Of a DNA stretch of 64,000 nucleotides, positions 49,227-57,971 are shown in pieces. Position 1 is the stretch's first letter, and each line of letters starts with the position of its first letter. The notes under the pieces are model-generated. The model ran no database searches. It saw only the letters and a list, made by a program, of their open reading frames with translations, and had not been told where the DNA came from. The DNA is from Streptomyces radiopugnans (GTDB lineage: Bacteria > Actinomycetota > Actinomycetes > Streptomycetales > Streptomycetaceae): positions 311,733 through 375,732 of the forward strand of contig NZ_FOET01000002.1 in NCBI RefSeq assembly GCF_900110735.1. The letters run 5' to 3'. A program made the position numbers and the translations under genes.

Positions 49227-50162
49227 GTGACGTACGACCCGGTACCGCTGCACCGGCTGGAGGTGCCCGCGCCGAACGAACTGCCGTTCGCCATCGGCTC
49301 CTTCGACACCATCGGCCCGCTGTCACGCGCCGCCTTCCCGCACCGGCACGTCTTCCACGAGATCGTGTACGTCACCAGCGGCCGCGGCACGCACGTGGTG
49401 GACGCGGTGCCGTGGCGGCTGAGCCCGCCGAACCTCTGCGCGGTCGCCCCCGGGCAGGTGCACCACTGGCGCGGGGTCTCGGGCCTGAACGGCTGGGTGG
49501 TGCTGTTCACCGACGACTTCCTGCTGGAGCACCCGGAGGACCGCGAGACGCTGCGGGCCCTGCGGGAGCGGCCGTGGCTGCGGCCACCGCGCGACGAGGC
49601 GGTCCGGCTCTCGGCGCTGCTGCGGGAGATGGACCGGGAGTACCGCGGCCGGGGCGGGGGCTTCGTCTCCGTCCTCCAGTCCTATCTGCACGTCCTCCTC
49701 GTCCGCGCGAGCCGGCTGTCCGGCGGCGGTACACCCACTCCGGCGGCCGGGCGGACGGGTGGAACGGCCCGGGACTTCGGCCGGCTGCTGGAGGAGTCGG
49801 AGGCGGGGCGGCTGTCGGTGCGCGAGTGCGCGGCACGGCTGGGCGTGTCGGTCGGTCACCTGAACGAGACGGTCAAGCGGGCCACCGGGCGCACCCCGGG
49901 GCAACTCCTGCGGCGGGCAAGGGTGCTGGAGGCCAAGCGGCTGCTGACGGGGACGGGGATGACCGTGGGCCAGGTGGCCCGGCACACGGGCTTCGCCGAT
50001 CCGGCGTACTTCTGCCGGTTCTTCCGCCGGGAGACCGGTGTCAGCCCCGGCGCCTTCCGCCGCGGAGCCGGGGAGGGCGGCGGGGCGGGCGCGGACGGAG
50101 GGGTGGACGGGGATCGCGGGGCGGACCGGGGCCGGACCGGATCGAATCACCACGAACGCTGA
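49227..50162 (+). CDS. AraC-family transcriptional regulator
   Basis: 311 residues. An N-terminal cupin-like sensor (FPHRHVFHEIVYVTSGRGTH, residues ~30-130), a helical linker and the AraC double HTH at ~190-295 (ECAARLGVSVGHLNETVKRA, then VARHTGFADPAYFCRFFRRE). A Gly/Asp/Arg-rich tail ends it. The start is GTG at 49227 with GAGGGGGTGGGG upstream. The neighbouring exported ceramidase and dioxygenase genes on the same strand are its likely targets. Confidence 0.9.
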   Translation: MTYDPVPLHRLEVPAPNELPFAIGSFDTIGPLSRAAFPHRHVFHEIVYVTSGRGTHVVDAVPWRLSPPNLCAVAPGQVHHWRGVSGLNGWVVLFTDDFLLEHPEDRETLRALRERPWLRPPRDEAVRLSALLREMDREYRGRGGGFVSVLQSYLHVLLVRASRLSGGGTPTPAAGRTGGTARDFGRLLEESEAGRLSVRECAARLGVSVGHLNETVKRATGRTPGQLLRRARVLEAKRLLTGTGMTVGQVARHTGFADPAYFCRFFRRETGVSPGAFRRGAGEGGGAGADGGVDGDRGADRGRTGSNHHER

Positions 50163-50253
50163 ATCCTGTCCATCGTCTCGCCCCGGACATCCGCATAGGT
50201 TCAGACCTGCTCGCGAAAGGTCCATACCACCTTCCCCGATGCCAGGAGAGACC

Positions 50254-51135
50254 GTGGAAGACCACACCACCCCCCACTCCGGGACCGGAGCCGGAGACGG
50301 AGCCGGATCCGGCTCCGGGCCGCGCCCCGGACGCTCCGCCCCCATCAGCCGCAAGAGCGTGCTCAAGGGAGCGCTGCTGGCCGCTCCCCTGCCGCTGCTC
50401 GTCGGCGGCGCGCCGGCCCTGGCCCGCACCCTGCGGCCGTCGTCCGCCGGGGAACCGCTCCCGCTCACCCCGTACTGCGACGACGGGGACGATCCCACGC
50501 CCCCGCAGATGGAGGGCCCCTACTTCAGGCCGAACTCACCGCGCCGCACCTCGCTCGTCGACGCGGGCACCCAGGGCACACGGCTGACCGTCAGCGGGTA
50601 CGTGTTCGGCCGGTCCTGCCGGCCGCTCCCGGACGTACTGCTGGACTTCTGGCAGGCGGACGCGGGCGGCGCCTACGACAACACCGGTTACCGGTTCCGC
50701 GGCCACCAGTACACCGACTCGCGGGGGGCGTTCGAACTCACCACGATCGTCCCCGGGCTGTATCCGGGCCGCACCCGGCACATCCACGTCAAGGCGCAGG
50801 CCCCGGGCCGCCCCGTGCTCACCACCCAGCTCTACTTCCCGGGCGAGCCGCGCAACGGCACCGACGCGATCTTCGACCCCGCGCTGCTGATGAACGTGCG
50901 GACGGTCGGCTCGGCGAAGGAGGCGACGTTCGACTTCGTCCTCGACGTCTCCCAGACGCCCCCGCCCACCACCCCGCCCCCGGACGGCCCCGGCGACACC
51001 TGGCGCGCGGGGGTGGGCTACAGGGCCGGCGACCGGGTGGAGTACGGCGGCGCCTCCTACACATGCCTCCAGGCGCATCTGTCCCAGGCCGGCTGGGAAC
51101 CGCCGAACACCCCGGCCCTGTGGCGGCGGGCCTGA
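50254..51135 (+). CDS. Exported intradiol ring-cleavage dioxygenase with CBM5/12-like module
   Basis: 293 residues: a Tat-like signal (ISRKSVLKGALLAAPLPLLV), an intradiol dioxygenase domain with Fe(III) ligands Tyr141, Tyr170, His176 and His178 (GGAYDN, GLYPGRTRHIHVK), a Pro-rich linker and a C-terminal carbohydrate-binding module (DTWRAGVGYRAGDRVEYGG, then WEPPNTPALWRRA). This domain order is known from Streptomyces sp. SirexAA-E SACTE_2871, an extracellular catechol dioxygenase that targets lignin-derived aromatics near polysaccharide. The start is GTG at 50254 with AGGAG six bases upstream, so the message and Tat signal begin there. The module closely matches the one on the protease at 25615. 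Confidence 0.92.
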   Translation: MEDHTTPHSGTGAGDGAGSGSGPRPGRSAPISRKSVLKGALLAAPLPLLVGGAPALARTLRPSSAGEPLPLTPYCDDGDDPTPPQMEGPYFRPNSPRRTSLVDAGTQGTRLTVSGYVFGRSCRPLPDVLLDFWQADAGGAYDNTGYRFRGHQYTDSRGAFELTTIVPGLYPGRTRHIHVKAQAPGRPVLTTQLYFPGEPRNGTDAIFDPALLMNVRTVGSAKEATFDFVLDVSQTPPPTTPPPDGPGDTWRAGVGYRAGDRVEYGGASYTCLQAHLSQAGWEPPNTPALWRRA

Positions 51136-51198
51136 TCCCCGGCCCCTGAGCCCCGGCCCGCGACCCCGGCCCCGCACCGGCTCCGTCCCGGCACCGCC

Positions 51199-51246
51199 GT
51201 GGCGGCCGACCGGCCGCAAGCGCGATCGCGGTCAGTCGGCCGCCAC
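51199..51246. terminator. Hairpin spanning the end of a convergent gene
   Basis: GTGGCGGCCGAC (51199-51210) and GTCGGCCGCCAC (51235-51246), perfect 12-bp arms with a 24-base loop. The right arm includes the last codons of the minus-strand gene that stops at 51232. Confidence 0.55.
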
Positions 51247-51867
51247 GGCCTCGGCGTCCGGGCCGCGGTGGGAACCGAGGCAGGCCAGGAGTCCGGCGCG
51301 GTGCAGTTCGGCGATCGGCGACATCAGGTCGGGGTGGCGCAGCAGGGGCGCGGCCTGCCGGTCGAGCCCGTCGGGAGCGGCCAGCCTGCGGAAGTCGACC
51401 GCCAGCCCCCGCGCGTGCTCGCTGCGCAGGGCGCCGGCCACCGCCGCCTCCACCAGATCCGGCGAGGTCAGCAGGCAGGCCGCCCAACTGGCGAGGACCT
51501 CGTCCACCCAGGTGCGCCAGGCACTCCCCGTCTCGCCGGGCTCACGGGGCACGGGGATCCACGGCAGACCGGCGGACGCACCGCCGGGGTCGCCGGGACC
51601 ACCGGGGTCGCCGGGGTCGCCGGGACCGGCCGGCTCCGGGGCCGCCGCGCCGGTGATCCGGTCCAGCCGCAGGGCGCCGCCCGGGCCGGCGACCGCCACC
51701 AGCGCGGCGTCCAGCAGCGTCGGATAGCGCAGCCAGGCCGCGACCGTGACCGCCTGGCGCGCCTGCGCCTCGGCCAGGGACGCGCTGAGCGCACCGCCGG
51801 CGGTCGGGTAGGAGCGGACCAGCCACCGGGTGGTGGCGGCTATGACGGAGGAGAGATCAGCAGACAC
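51232..51867 (-). CDS. Hypothetical protein with collagen-like GDPG repeats
   Basis: 211 residues. N-terminal helices (LSSVIAATTRWLVRSYPTAG, then AWLRYPTLLDAALVAVAG), a short repeat GDPGDPGGPGDPGG at ~90-103, and a C-terminal helical half (WRTWVDEVLASWAACLLTSP onward). No signal, membrane segment or catalytic motif is recognised. I chose GTG at 51867 because coding character fades upstream; an ATG at 51984 is in frame. It has an AraC/LysR-free neighbourhood. Function unknown. Confidence 0.6.
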   Translation of the reverse strand: MSADLSSVIAATTRWLVRSYPTAGGALSASLAEAQARQAVTVAAWLRYPTLLDAALVAVAGPGGALRLDRITGAAAPEPAGPGDPGDPGGPGDPGGASAGLPWIPVPREPGETGSAWRTWVDEVLASWAACLLTSPDLVEAAVAGALRSEHARGLAVDFRRLAAPDGLDRQAAPLLRHPDLMSPIAELHRAGLLACLGSHRGPDAEAVAAD

Positions 51868-52141
51868 CTTGGTCCCGCATTTCGGAAGGGCGGATTCCGG
51901 TATTCGGTGACTCGATGGTAGCGAGCCCCGCACGGACTGCCGGGGTGAGTTGCGACACCGGGGGCCCGGCGGCGCGGAGAACACCCGGCCGGGAGGCGGG
52001 CGGGGGCGGATCGCGCGGAGAGGGTCTCGTCACAGGCCGTGCGCCGGGCTACGGTGGCGTGTGACAGCCGCGTCCTCCCGGTGGTGACCGCACCGGCGGC
52101 GCGGGCGGACCCGGCGGGACACGGCGGAAGGGGAACTGCCG

Positions 52142-52225
52142 TTGAACTGCACCACATGCGGAGCCACCGTGATCCAGGGCCCCGACGGGCGCTGGTCCTG
52201 CGGCAACTGCGGAGCGACCGGATGA
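52142..52225 (+). CDS. 27-residue zinc-ribbon peptide
   Basis: Starts with TTG at 52142 (GGAAGGGG upstream): NCTTCGATVIQGPDGRWSCG, then NCGATG and a stop. Two CxxC knuckles 16 residues apart make a complete minimal zinc ribbon. The stop overlaps the ATG of the next zinc-ribbon gene (ATGA), so the two are translationally coupled. The small size limits certainty. Confidence 0.55.
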   Translation: MNCTTCGATVIQGPDGRWSCGNCGATG

Positions 52226-52377
52226 CCCCATCGCACTCCGACGTCCCGGCGCCCGACGTGGCCGTGATGCACTGCGCGCAGTGCGGCTGGGCCGTCCAGG
52301 AGGGGCCGCGCGGCGGCTATGTGTGCACCCAGTGCTTCCACACCGTCGAGCCGCCGCTGGGCTTCCGCGGAGGCTGA
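52222..52377 (+). CDS. 51-residue zinc-ribbon protein
   Basis: MTPSHSDVPAPDVAVMHCAQ, then CGWAVQEGPRGGYVCTQCFH: CxxC at both ends of a two-stranded ribbon, followed by a short Pro/Gly tail. ATG at 52222 overlaps the TGA of the preceding peptide. Together the pair may form a two-ribbon unit. No known partner is adjacent. Confidence 0.6.
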   Translation: MTPSHSDVPAPDVAVMHCAQCGWAVQEGPRGGYVCTQCFHTVEPPLGFRGG

Positions 52378-52430
52378 CCCCGGCGGTCCGCCGCACACAC
52401 CTCACCCCGCCCGCCCCACCCGGCCACTCC

Positions 52431-53564
52431 TCATCCGCGCGCCCGGGGTACGCGCGGCACGGCGGTGTGCTGAGCGGTGCGCCGCGCGGCGCGGAGCTGG
52501 CCCGCCACCGCGGCCAGGACGTGCTCCGGCGATGCGTCCGGCAGGCCGTCTCCGGCGTCCGCGTGACCGGGCAGTTCGGCGGCGGACGGCCCGAGGCCGC
52601 CCTCCGGCGGGGGGAGCAGCGGGCTGCCGTGGCGCAGCAGCCACCAGCGGTAGGCGGGGCTGGCCCAGGCGACCTCGGCGTAGGCGGCCATGAGGTCGGC
52701 GCACAGGCCCCCGACCTCCGCCGCCGGCGGACTGTCGGAGCGGCAGGCCAGTAACAGCCTTACCGCCAGCGGGTCGCCGCGCAGCGGGCGGATGACCATT
52801 CCCTGGCGCTGCTGCGAGACGGGCTGGCACACGCTCACCGCCTCGCCCCCGGCGATCAGCGCCGCGGCGGTGGTGTTGTCGGGCACGTGGACCATGCGCG
52901 GGTTCAGTCCGGCGGTCGCGAAGGCGCGGCGCGTGGCGGCCCACTCGCCGTCCGCCGTGAAGTCGACGATCCACTGGTCGTCGGCGAGGTCGGCCATGTC
53001 GACCACCCGGCGGCCCGCCTGGGGGTGGGTCTCGGGCAGGGCGATGAACTGCGGTTCCCTGGCGACCAGGACGTGCTGTTCCACTCCCGGGGGAAAGCGC
53101 AGCGGGAAACCCTCCGGCTCGTGGACGAACGCCACGTCCACCTGCCCGTCGGCGACCGTCTGGAGCAGCGAGTTGGCGGAGACGTCGATGTGGATCCCGG
53201 TCTCGGCACCGGGGTAGCGGGCCCGGAGCCTGCGCATCCACCCGGCCACGGCACGGCTGGCCGTGCTTCCGATCCGCAGCCGCGCGCCTCCGGCCAGTGC
53301 CGCCGCGCTCCTCGCCTCGCTCACCAGGGCCGCCATGTCCGCGACGATCGGACGTGCGCGGCAGAGTACGGACCGTCCCAGTGCCGTGGGGCGGCTGCCC
53401 GTGCGCTCCCGGGTGAACAGCCGTCCCCCGATGGCGTTCTCGATACGGCGCAGCTGCGTGGTCAGGGAGGGCTGGCTCATGCCCAGGCTCAGCGCCGCCT
53501 TGCGGACGCTGCCGGCGTCGGCGATGGCGCACAGCACGCGCAGATGCCTCACGTCGAGCTCCAC
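52431..53564 (-). CDS. LysR-family regulator, divergent from snapalysin (SnpR-like)
   Basis: 377 residues. HTH at 3-60 (DVRHLRVLCAIADAGSVRKA, then SQPSLTTQLRRIENAIGGRL), then the effector domain. The C-terminus has an extra ~70 residues (LPPPEGGLGPSAAELPGH onward) beyond the usual ~300. The start is GTG at 53564. In Streptomyces a LysR gene (snpR) sits divergent to the snapalysin gene and activates it. The arrangement here, 324 bases apart with a T-N11-A palindrome between, matches that pattern. Confidence 0.88.
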   Translation of the reverse strand: MELDVRHLRVLCAIADAGSVRKAALSLGMSQPSLTTQLRRIENAIGGRLFTRERTGSRPTALGRSVLCRARPIVADMAALVSEARSAAALAGGARLRIGSTASRAVAGWMRRLRARYPGAETGIHIDVSANSLLQTVADGQVDVAFVHEPEGFPLRFPPGVEQHVLVAREPQFIALPETHPQAGRRVVDMADLADDQWIVDFTADGEWAATRRAFATAGLNPRMVHVPDNTTAAALIAGGEAVSVCQPVSQQRQGMVIRPLRGDPLAVRLLLACRSDSPPAAEVGGLCADLMAAYAEVAWASPAYRWWLLRHGSPLLPPPEGGLGPSAAELPGHADAGDGLPDASPEHVLAAVAGQLRAARRTAQHTAVPRVPRARG

Positions 53565-53746
53565 TCCTGGAGGATAACGACGCCCCAACGGGCGGCACCA
53601 GCCGTCCAAACGCCGCCGAAACGGCATGCCCGGCGTTCCCGGCGCACGACTTCGGCCGTTCTCGGACGGGACTCCTCCGGCAGGGCTCCTCCGGCCGGCC
53701 TCCGGGGAGGGCGGGCGGCGGGGGACCGGGCGGTGCGATCACGGGT

Positions 53747-53763
53747 GATAACGCGGCGCTATC
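53747..53763. promoter_or_regulatory. LysR-type T-N11-A palindrome upstream of snapalysin
   Basis: GATAACGCGGCGCTATC: 8-base arms GATAaCGC/GCGcTATC with one mismatch, containing the LysR box T-N11-A from 53749 to 53761. It lies about 126 bases upstream of the snapalysin ATG. Nothing else in the 324-base spacer stands out. Confidence 0.6.
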
Positions 53764-53888
53764 GCCGGTTGGCATCATCCCGGCGGCGCGGAGGTCGAAC
53801 ACAATCCTGACTGACCGAAGTTCCTCCGCCGGACCCGGCCCCCTCAGGTTCCGCACCCGGGTTCACCGACGAGAAGGAGACCCCCCAC

Positions 53889-54545
53889 ATGAAGTCCTCC
53901 AGAGCGGCCCTGGCCGCGGCGCTCGGCCTGGGCATGTCCCTGAGCCTGGCCGCGGTGCCGGCCTCCGCGGCCCCCGCCCCGGCCGACCGGCTCCCCGCCT
54001 CGATCGCCGCGTACTCCGGCTCCCCCGCCGACCAGGCCAACACCAGGGCCTTCTTCGAGGCCGTGATGGAGTCCGCGCTCTCCAAGCAGCAGGCCACCGG
54101 GGCGCAGGCCGTCACGGTCGTCTACGACGCCAGCCGGGCGCCCTCGTTCGCCACCGAGATATCCCGCAGCGCCCAGATCTGGAACTCCTCGGTCAGCAAC
54201 GTGCGCCTGGTGTCGGGCAGCAACGCCGACTTCCGCTACTACGAGGGCAACGACTCGCGCGGCTCCTACGCCAGCACCGACGGCCGCGGCAACGGCTACA
54301 TCTTCCTGGACTACCGGCAGAACCAGGTCTACAACTCCACCCGCGTCACCTCGCACGAGACCGGCCATGTGCTGGGCCTGCGGGACAACTACTCCGGGCC
54401 GTGCAGCGAGTTGATGTCCGGCGGCGGCCCCGGCCCGTCGTGCACCAACGCCTACCCCAACGCCGCCGAGCGCAGCCGGGTCAACCAGATCTGGGCGTAC
54501 GGCCTGAGCGCCTTCCAGAAGGAGTCCGCCGCCAAGGCCCGCTGA
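53889..54545 (+). CDS. snpA: Snapalysin (M7 metalloprotease, SnpA)
   Basis: 218 residues. Signal peptide of ~28 residues ([20 protein letters not shown], cleavage near ASA-AP), a short pro-part and the M7 catalytic domain with the zinc motif His156-Glu157-x-x-His160-x-x-Gly-x-x-Asp166 ([11 protein letters not shown]), where Asp replaces the usual third His or Glu ligand, a hallmark of snapalysin. The conserved [20 protein letters not shown] loop follows. It is a small secreted neutral protease. The start is ATG at 53889 with GAAGGAG upstream, and a 15-bp hairpin lies after the stop. Confidence 0.95.
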   Translation: MKSSRAALAAALGLGMSLSLAAVPASAAPAPADRLPASIAAYSGSPADQANTRAFFEAVMESALSKQQATGAQAVTVVYDASRAPSFATEISRSAQIWNSSVSNVRLVSGSNADFRYYEGNDSRGSYASTDGRGNGYIFLDYRQNQVYNSTRVTSHETGHVLGLRDNYSGPCSELMSGGGPGPSCTNAYPNAAERSRVNQIWAYGLSAFQKESAAKAR

Positions 54546-54551
54546 CGGCAG

Positions 54552-54589
54552 GGCGGTCGTCCGGTGCGCCGGCTCACCGGACGACCGCC
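54552..54589 (+). terminator. 15-bp terminator hairpin of snpA
   Basis: GGCGGTCGTCCGGTG (54552-54566) and CACCGGACGACCGCC (54575-54589) with an 8-base loop, six bases past the stop. The rest of the spacer to 54795 holds no gene I can support. Confidence 0.8.
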
Positions 54590-54795
54590 GATCGGCGCGG
54601 CCGCCCGCCGGCCCGGCGTTTCCTCCCCCCACGGACGCCGGTCCGGCGGCCTTTCTCCGGCGCCGGGCAGGAGAGTCGATACCCTGCCCGGCGCCGGCGC
54701 CCACCGTTCGCACAGCCGGCACCGTCGGCACAGCCCGTACAACCGCCGGACCGTACGACCGTCGGGCCGCAAGCAGCCCCACCACCGTCGCCGCC

Positions 54796-55806
54796 TCAGG
54801 GCCGCAGGATCAGCCGGACCGGATTGCCCTCCTTGCGCAGCAGCCGGTCCACCGCCTCCTGTGCCTCCGCCAGCGGCAGCACCCCGCTGACCGACCGCGA
54901 GAAGTCCAGCCGGCCCCGCCGCACCAGTTCGACGAGCTGCACCACGTGCTCGTCGGAGGAGCCGTAGTGGCCCAGCACCTGCTGCTGGAAGTAGCTGAAG
55001 GCGGTGCCGTCGCTGATGGTCAGCGGCTTGTCGGTGAGGCCGACCAGGACCAGCCTGCCGCCCGGCCCCAGGCAGCGCACAGCCTGCTCCCGCACCGCCG
55101 GCACCCCGGCGAAGTCGAACGCGGCGGCCAGCCCGGCCCCGCCGGTCTCCCCCCGCACCCGGGCGGCCAGCTCGGGGTCGTCCGACGAGAAGGCCATGTC
55201 GGCGCCGAATGCCAGGGCCCGCTCGCGCGCCTCCGGCAGGGGGTCCACCGCGATGATCGGCGCGGCACCGACCAGGCGCAGCAGTTGCACGCCGTGCACG
55301 CCCAGACCGCCCGCGCCCCAGACGCCGGCCGGACGCGCGGGCTCGGCGCGGGCGGTGGCGGTGATGGCGGCCCACGGGGTGGACACGGCGTCCGGGATGA
55401 TCGCGGCCTGCTCGAAGGGCAGTTCGTCGGGGATCTCCACCAGCGTCGACTCCGCCGCCACCGCGTACTCGGCCCAGCCGCCGTCGTAGTCCACGCCGCG
55501 GGTCCACACCACCCCGTCCCGCTCCTCCCCGGCCTGGAGCAGAACGCGCTGCCCCGGCCGCCACCGGGTCACGCCCGCGCCCGGTTCGGCGACGACGCCC
55601 GCGACCTCGTGGCCGAGGGTGACGGTGTCCCCGCGCAGGTACAGCGGGGTGAGGGTGCCGTCGATCAGGTGCACGTCCGACAGGCAGACCCCCGCGGCCT
55701 CGACCTTGACCAGCACCTCTCCCGGCCCCGGCCTCGGGGTGGGCACCTCCTCCACGAAGAAGGAGCGCGTCTTCACGTTCAGCCGTCCGGCGAGCACGGT
55801 GACCAC
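54796..55806 (-). CDS. Zinc-type alcohol dehydrogenase (MDR family)
   Basis: 336 residues of the medium-chain dehydrogenase fold. Catalytic-zinc ligands Cys and His-Glu are in GVCLSDVHL and LGHEVAG. The cysteine-rich structural-zinc lobe is absent (no Cys between the two parts). The Rossmann domain reads GVWGAGGLGVHGVQLLRLVG. It oxidises or reduces an alcohol/aldehyde with NAD(P). The start is GTG at 55806 with GGGAG upstream. It lies in a same-strand run of four redox genes, so a shared aromatic or alkyl substrate is possible. Confidence 0.9.
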   Translation of the reverse strand: MVTVLAGRLNVKTRSFFVEEVPTPRPGPGEVLVKVEAAGVCLSDVHLIDGTLTPLYLRGDTVTLGHEVAGVVAEPGAGVTRWRPGQRVLLQAGEERDGVVWTRGVDYDGGWAEYAVAAESTLVEIPDELPFEQAAIIPDAVSTPWAAITATARAEPARPAGVWGAGGLGVHGVQLLRLVGAAPIIAVDPLPEARERALAFGADMAFSSDDPELAARVRGETGGAGLAAAFDFAGVPAVREQAVRCLGPGGRLVLVGLTDKPLTISDGTAFSYFQQQVLGHYGSSDEHVVQLVELVRRGRLDFSRSVSGVLPLAEAQEAVDRLLRKEGNPVRLILRP

Positions 55807-55895
55807 CTGTCTCCCACATCGGTGCCTGTGATCGTCCCCCCGTCCGGGCCGGGGTACCCGCGCAGGGCGCGGGGAACGCGGCCCGGCGCCCGGTT

Positions 55896-56927
55896 TCACG
55901 CCCCGCCGGTGCCGGCCCGGCCCGGGGCCGGGATCTCCTCCGCCGCGGGCGGCGGACCGGGCGGGGTCCCGTCGCCGAAGGGCCGCCCGCCCAGTTCCTC
56001 GCGGTGGTGCGGGGTCAGCCACCCGGACAGGTCCGGGCCGAGCGGCACGATCTGGGTGGGGTTGATGTCGGTGTGCACCTGGTAGTAGTGGCGCTTGATG
56101 TGGTCGAAGTCGACCGTGTCGCCGAAGCCGGGGGTCTGGAAGAGGTCGCGGGCGTAGGCCCACAGCACCGGGTCCTCGGTCAGCTTGTTGCGGTTGCACT
56201 TGAAGTGGTTGTGGTAGACGGCGTCGAAGCGCACCAGGGTGGTGAACAGCCGCACGTCGGCCTCGGTGATGGTGTCCCCCACCAGGTAGCGGCGGCCGGC
56301 CAGGCGCTCGGAGAGCCGGTCCCAGCAGGCGAACAGGTTCCGGTAGGCGCGCTCGTAGGCCCGCTCGCTCTTGGCGAACCCGGCCAGGTACACGCCGTTG
56401 TTCAGGTTGCGGTAGACGTCCTCCATCACCTCGTCGATCTCGTCGCGCAGCGGCTCGGGGTACAGGTCGGGCGCGCCGTCGCGGTGCAGCGCGGTCCACT
56501 CGGTTGCCAGGTCGAGCGTGATGCGCGGGTAGTCATTGGTGACGAGCACGCCGCTGGGGACGTCGACGATCGCCGGGACGCTGACGCCGCCGTCGTAGCC
56601 GGGCTCGCGGGCGGCGTACGCCTCGCCGAGGAAGGCGATGCCCAGCACCGGGTCCCTGCCGTCCGGGTCCAGGGTGAAGCGCCAGCTCCGCTCGTCCTGC
56701 AGGGGGTCGGCGACCGCCAGGGAGATCGCGTCCTCCAGGCCGAGCAGCCGCCGCACCACCAGGGCGCGGCTCGCCCAGGGGCAGGCCCGGCTGACCACCA
56801 GCCGGTACCGTCCGGCCTCGACCGGCCAGCCGTCGGCGCCGTCGGCCGTGATGCGGTCCGTGAAGTGGCTCGGGGACCTCTTGTACTCGGCTGTCGTGCT
56901 GCCGGGGTTGCCGACGCTGGTCGTCAT
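55896..56927 (-). CDS. Glutathionyl-hydroquinone-reductase-like GST (ECM4/omega type)
   Basis: 343 residues. The thioredoxin-like domain carries Cys49 in SRACPWASRA, the Cys-Pro-Trp-Ala active site of S-glutathionyl-hydroquinone reductases. The GST C-terminal helical domain follows (EIDEVMEDVYRNLNNGVYLA, then NHFKCNRNKLTEDPVLWAYA and DIKRHYYQVH-type motif DFDHIKRHYYQVHTDINP). These enzymes reduce thiol-adducted (chloro)hydroquinones. Actinomycetes use mycothiol instead of glutathione, so the real thiol partner is uncertain. The start is ATG at 56927. Confidence 0.9.
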   Translation of the reverse strand: MTTSVGNPGSTTAEYKRSPSHFTDRITADGADGWPVEAGRYRLVVSRACPWASRALVVRRLLGLEDAISLAVADPLQDERSWRFTLDPDGRDPVLGIAFLGEAYAAREPGYDGGVSVPAIVDVPSGVLVTNDYPRITLDLATEWTALHRDGAPDLYPEPLRDEIDEVMEDVYRNLNNGVYLAGFAKSERAYERAYRNLFACWDRLSERLAGRRYLVGDTITEADVRLFTTLVRFDAVYHNHFKCNRNKLTEDPVLWAYARDLFQTPGFGDTVDFDHIKRHYYQVHTDINPTQIVPLGPDLSGWLTPHHREELGGRPFGDGTPPGPPPAAEEIPAPGRAGTGGA

Positions 56928-57159
56928 GGGGCCGTCTTCCTCTCGGGCTCTCGGTCTCTCGGGCTCTCGGTCTCTCGGGCGTCCCGGCCGTCCGGCTCCC
57001 GGCGGCGGGGCGCGGGAACGGGACGCCTACCCGCTCCGCGCCCCGGCACCCGTACGGCCCGCGGCCCCCGTACCTCCGGCGGCCCCCGTCAGCTCCCGCC
57101 GGCCGCGGCCCGCGCCGCCCCGGGCGGACGCGGCTGGCGGAGCCGGTCGGCGGGCGGTG

Positions 57160-57849
57160 TCAGTCGAGGCCGAGGGCGGCCAGATGCCGGGCGAAGGGGA
57201 CGACGGTCTCGGTCCCTCCGGCCCCTTCTGCCCCGTCGGCTTCCTCCTCCCCGCCGGTCTCTCCCGTCCCGCGGGCCTCATCCGTCCCGCCGGACCTCGG
57301 CCGGCCGCCGACCAGCTCGGCCAGCTCCCGCGCCGCCCGGCCGATCCGGGCGGACAGCTCGCCCACCCTCTCGTCCACGCCGCCCCAGTCCTCGGAGGCG
57401 GCGTAGACGGCGGTGGGGACGGTGACCGCCCGCAGGTAGGCGAACATCGGGCGCATGGCGTGCTCGATGACCAGGGAGTGGCGCGGGGTGCCGCCGGTGG
57501 CGGCCATGAGGACCGGCTTGCCGTGCAGCGCGGTGTTGTCGAGGACGTCGAAGAAGGACTTGAACAGACCGCTGTAGGAGGCGGTGAAGACCGGGGTGAC
57601 CGCTATCAGGCCGTCGGCCCCGGTCACGGCCTCGACCGCCTCGGCCAGGGCGGGGCCGGGGAAGCCGGTGACCAGGTTGTGGGCGATGTCGGTGGCCAGG
57701 TCGCGCAGCTCCACCACCCGCACCTCGACCGGGCGTTCCCCGCCTTCCAGTTGCCGCCTGGTCGCCTCCGCCAAACGGTCGGCGAGCAGGCGGGTGGACG
57801 AGGGGCGGCCGAGGCCGGCCGAGACGGCCGTGATCCGGATGGGTTCCAT
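57160..57849 (-). CDS. NAD(P)H-dependent FMN reductase
   Basis: 229 residues of the flavodoxin-like SsuE/MsuE fold: ITAVSAGLGRPSSTRLLADR phosphate loop, then TPVFTASYSGLFKSFFDVLD and LMAATGGTPRHSLVIEHAMR. The last ~45 residues are Gly/Glu-rich and disordered before VVPFARHLAALGLD. It supplies reduced FMN to a two-component monooxygenase; the luciferase-like gene 122 bases upstream on the same strand is the obvious partner. The start is ATG at 57849 with AGGAG eight bases upstream. Confidence 0.9.
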   Translation of the reverse strand: MEPIRITAVSAGLGRPSSTRLLADRLAEATRRQLEGGERPVEVRVVELRDLATDIAHNLVTGFPGPALAEAVEAVTGADGLIAVTPVFTASYSGLFKSFFDVLDNTALHGKPVLMAATGGTPRHSLVIEHAMRPMFAYLRAVTVPTAVYAASEDWGGVDERVGELSARIGRAARELAELVGGRPRSGGTDEARGTGETGGEEEADGAEGAGGTETVVPFARHLAALGLD

Positions 57850-57971
57850 GGTGCTTCTCCTGCGCGGGTGGTGTCCGGTGTGCCCGGTGTGCCCGGTGGG
57901 TTCCGGTCCGGGGCCCGGGGTCTGAGGCCCGGAGTCCGGACCCCGGGGTCCGGTGGGATGTGGCGTCGGGG

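Noticed and set aside
46963..51135. Ceramidase, AraC and dioxygenase genes as a natural-product cluster
   Set aside because: No biosynthetic core enzyme is present; the proteins are secreted degradative enzymes.
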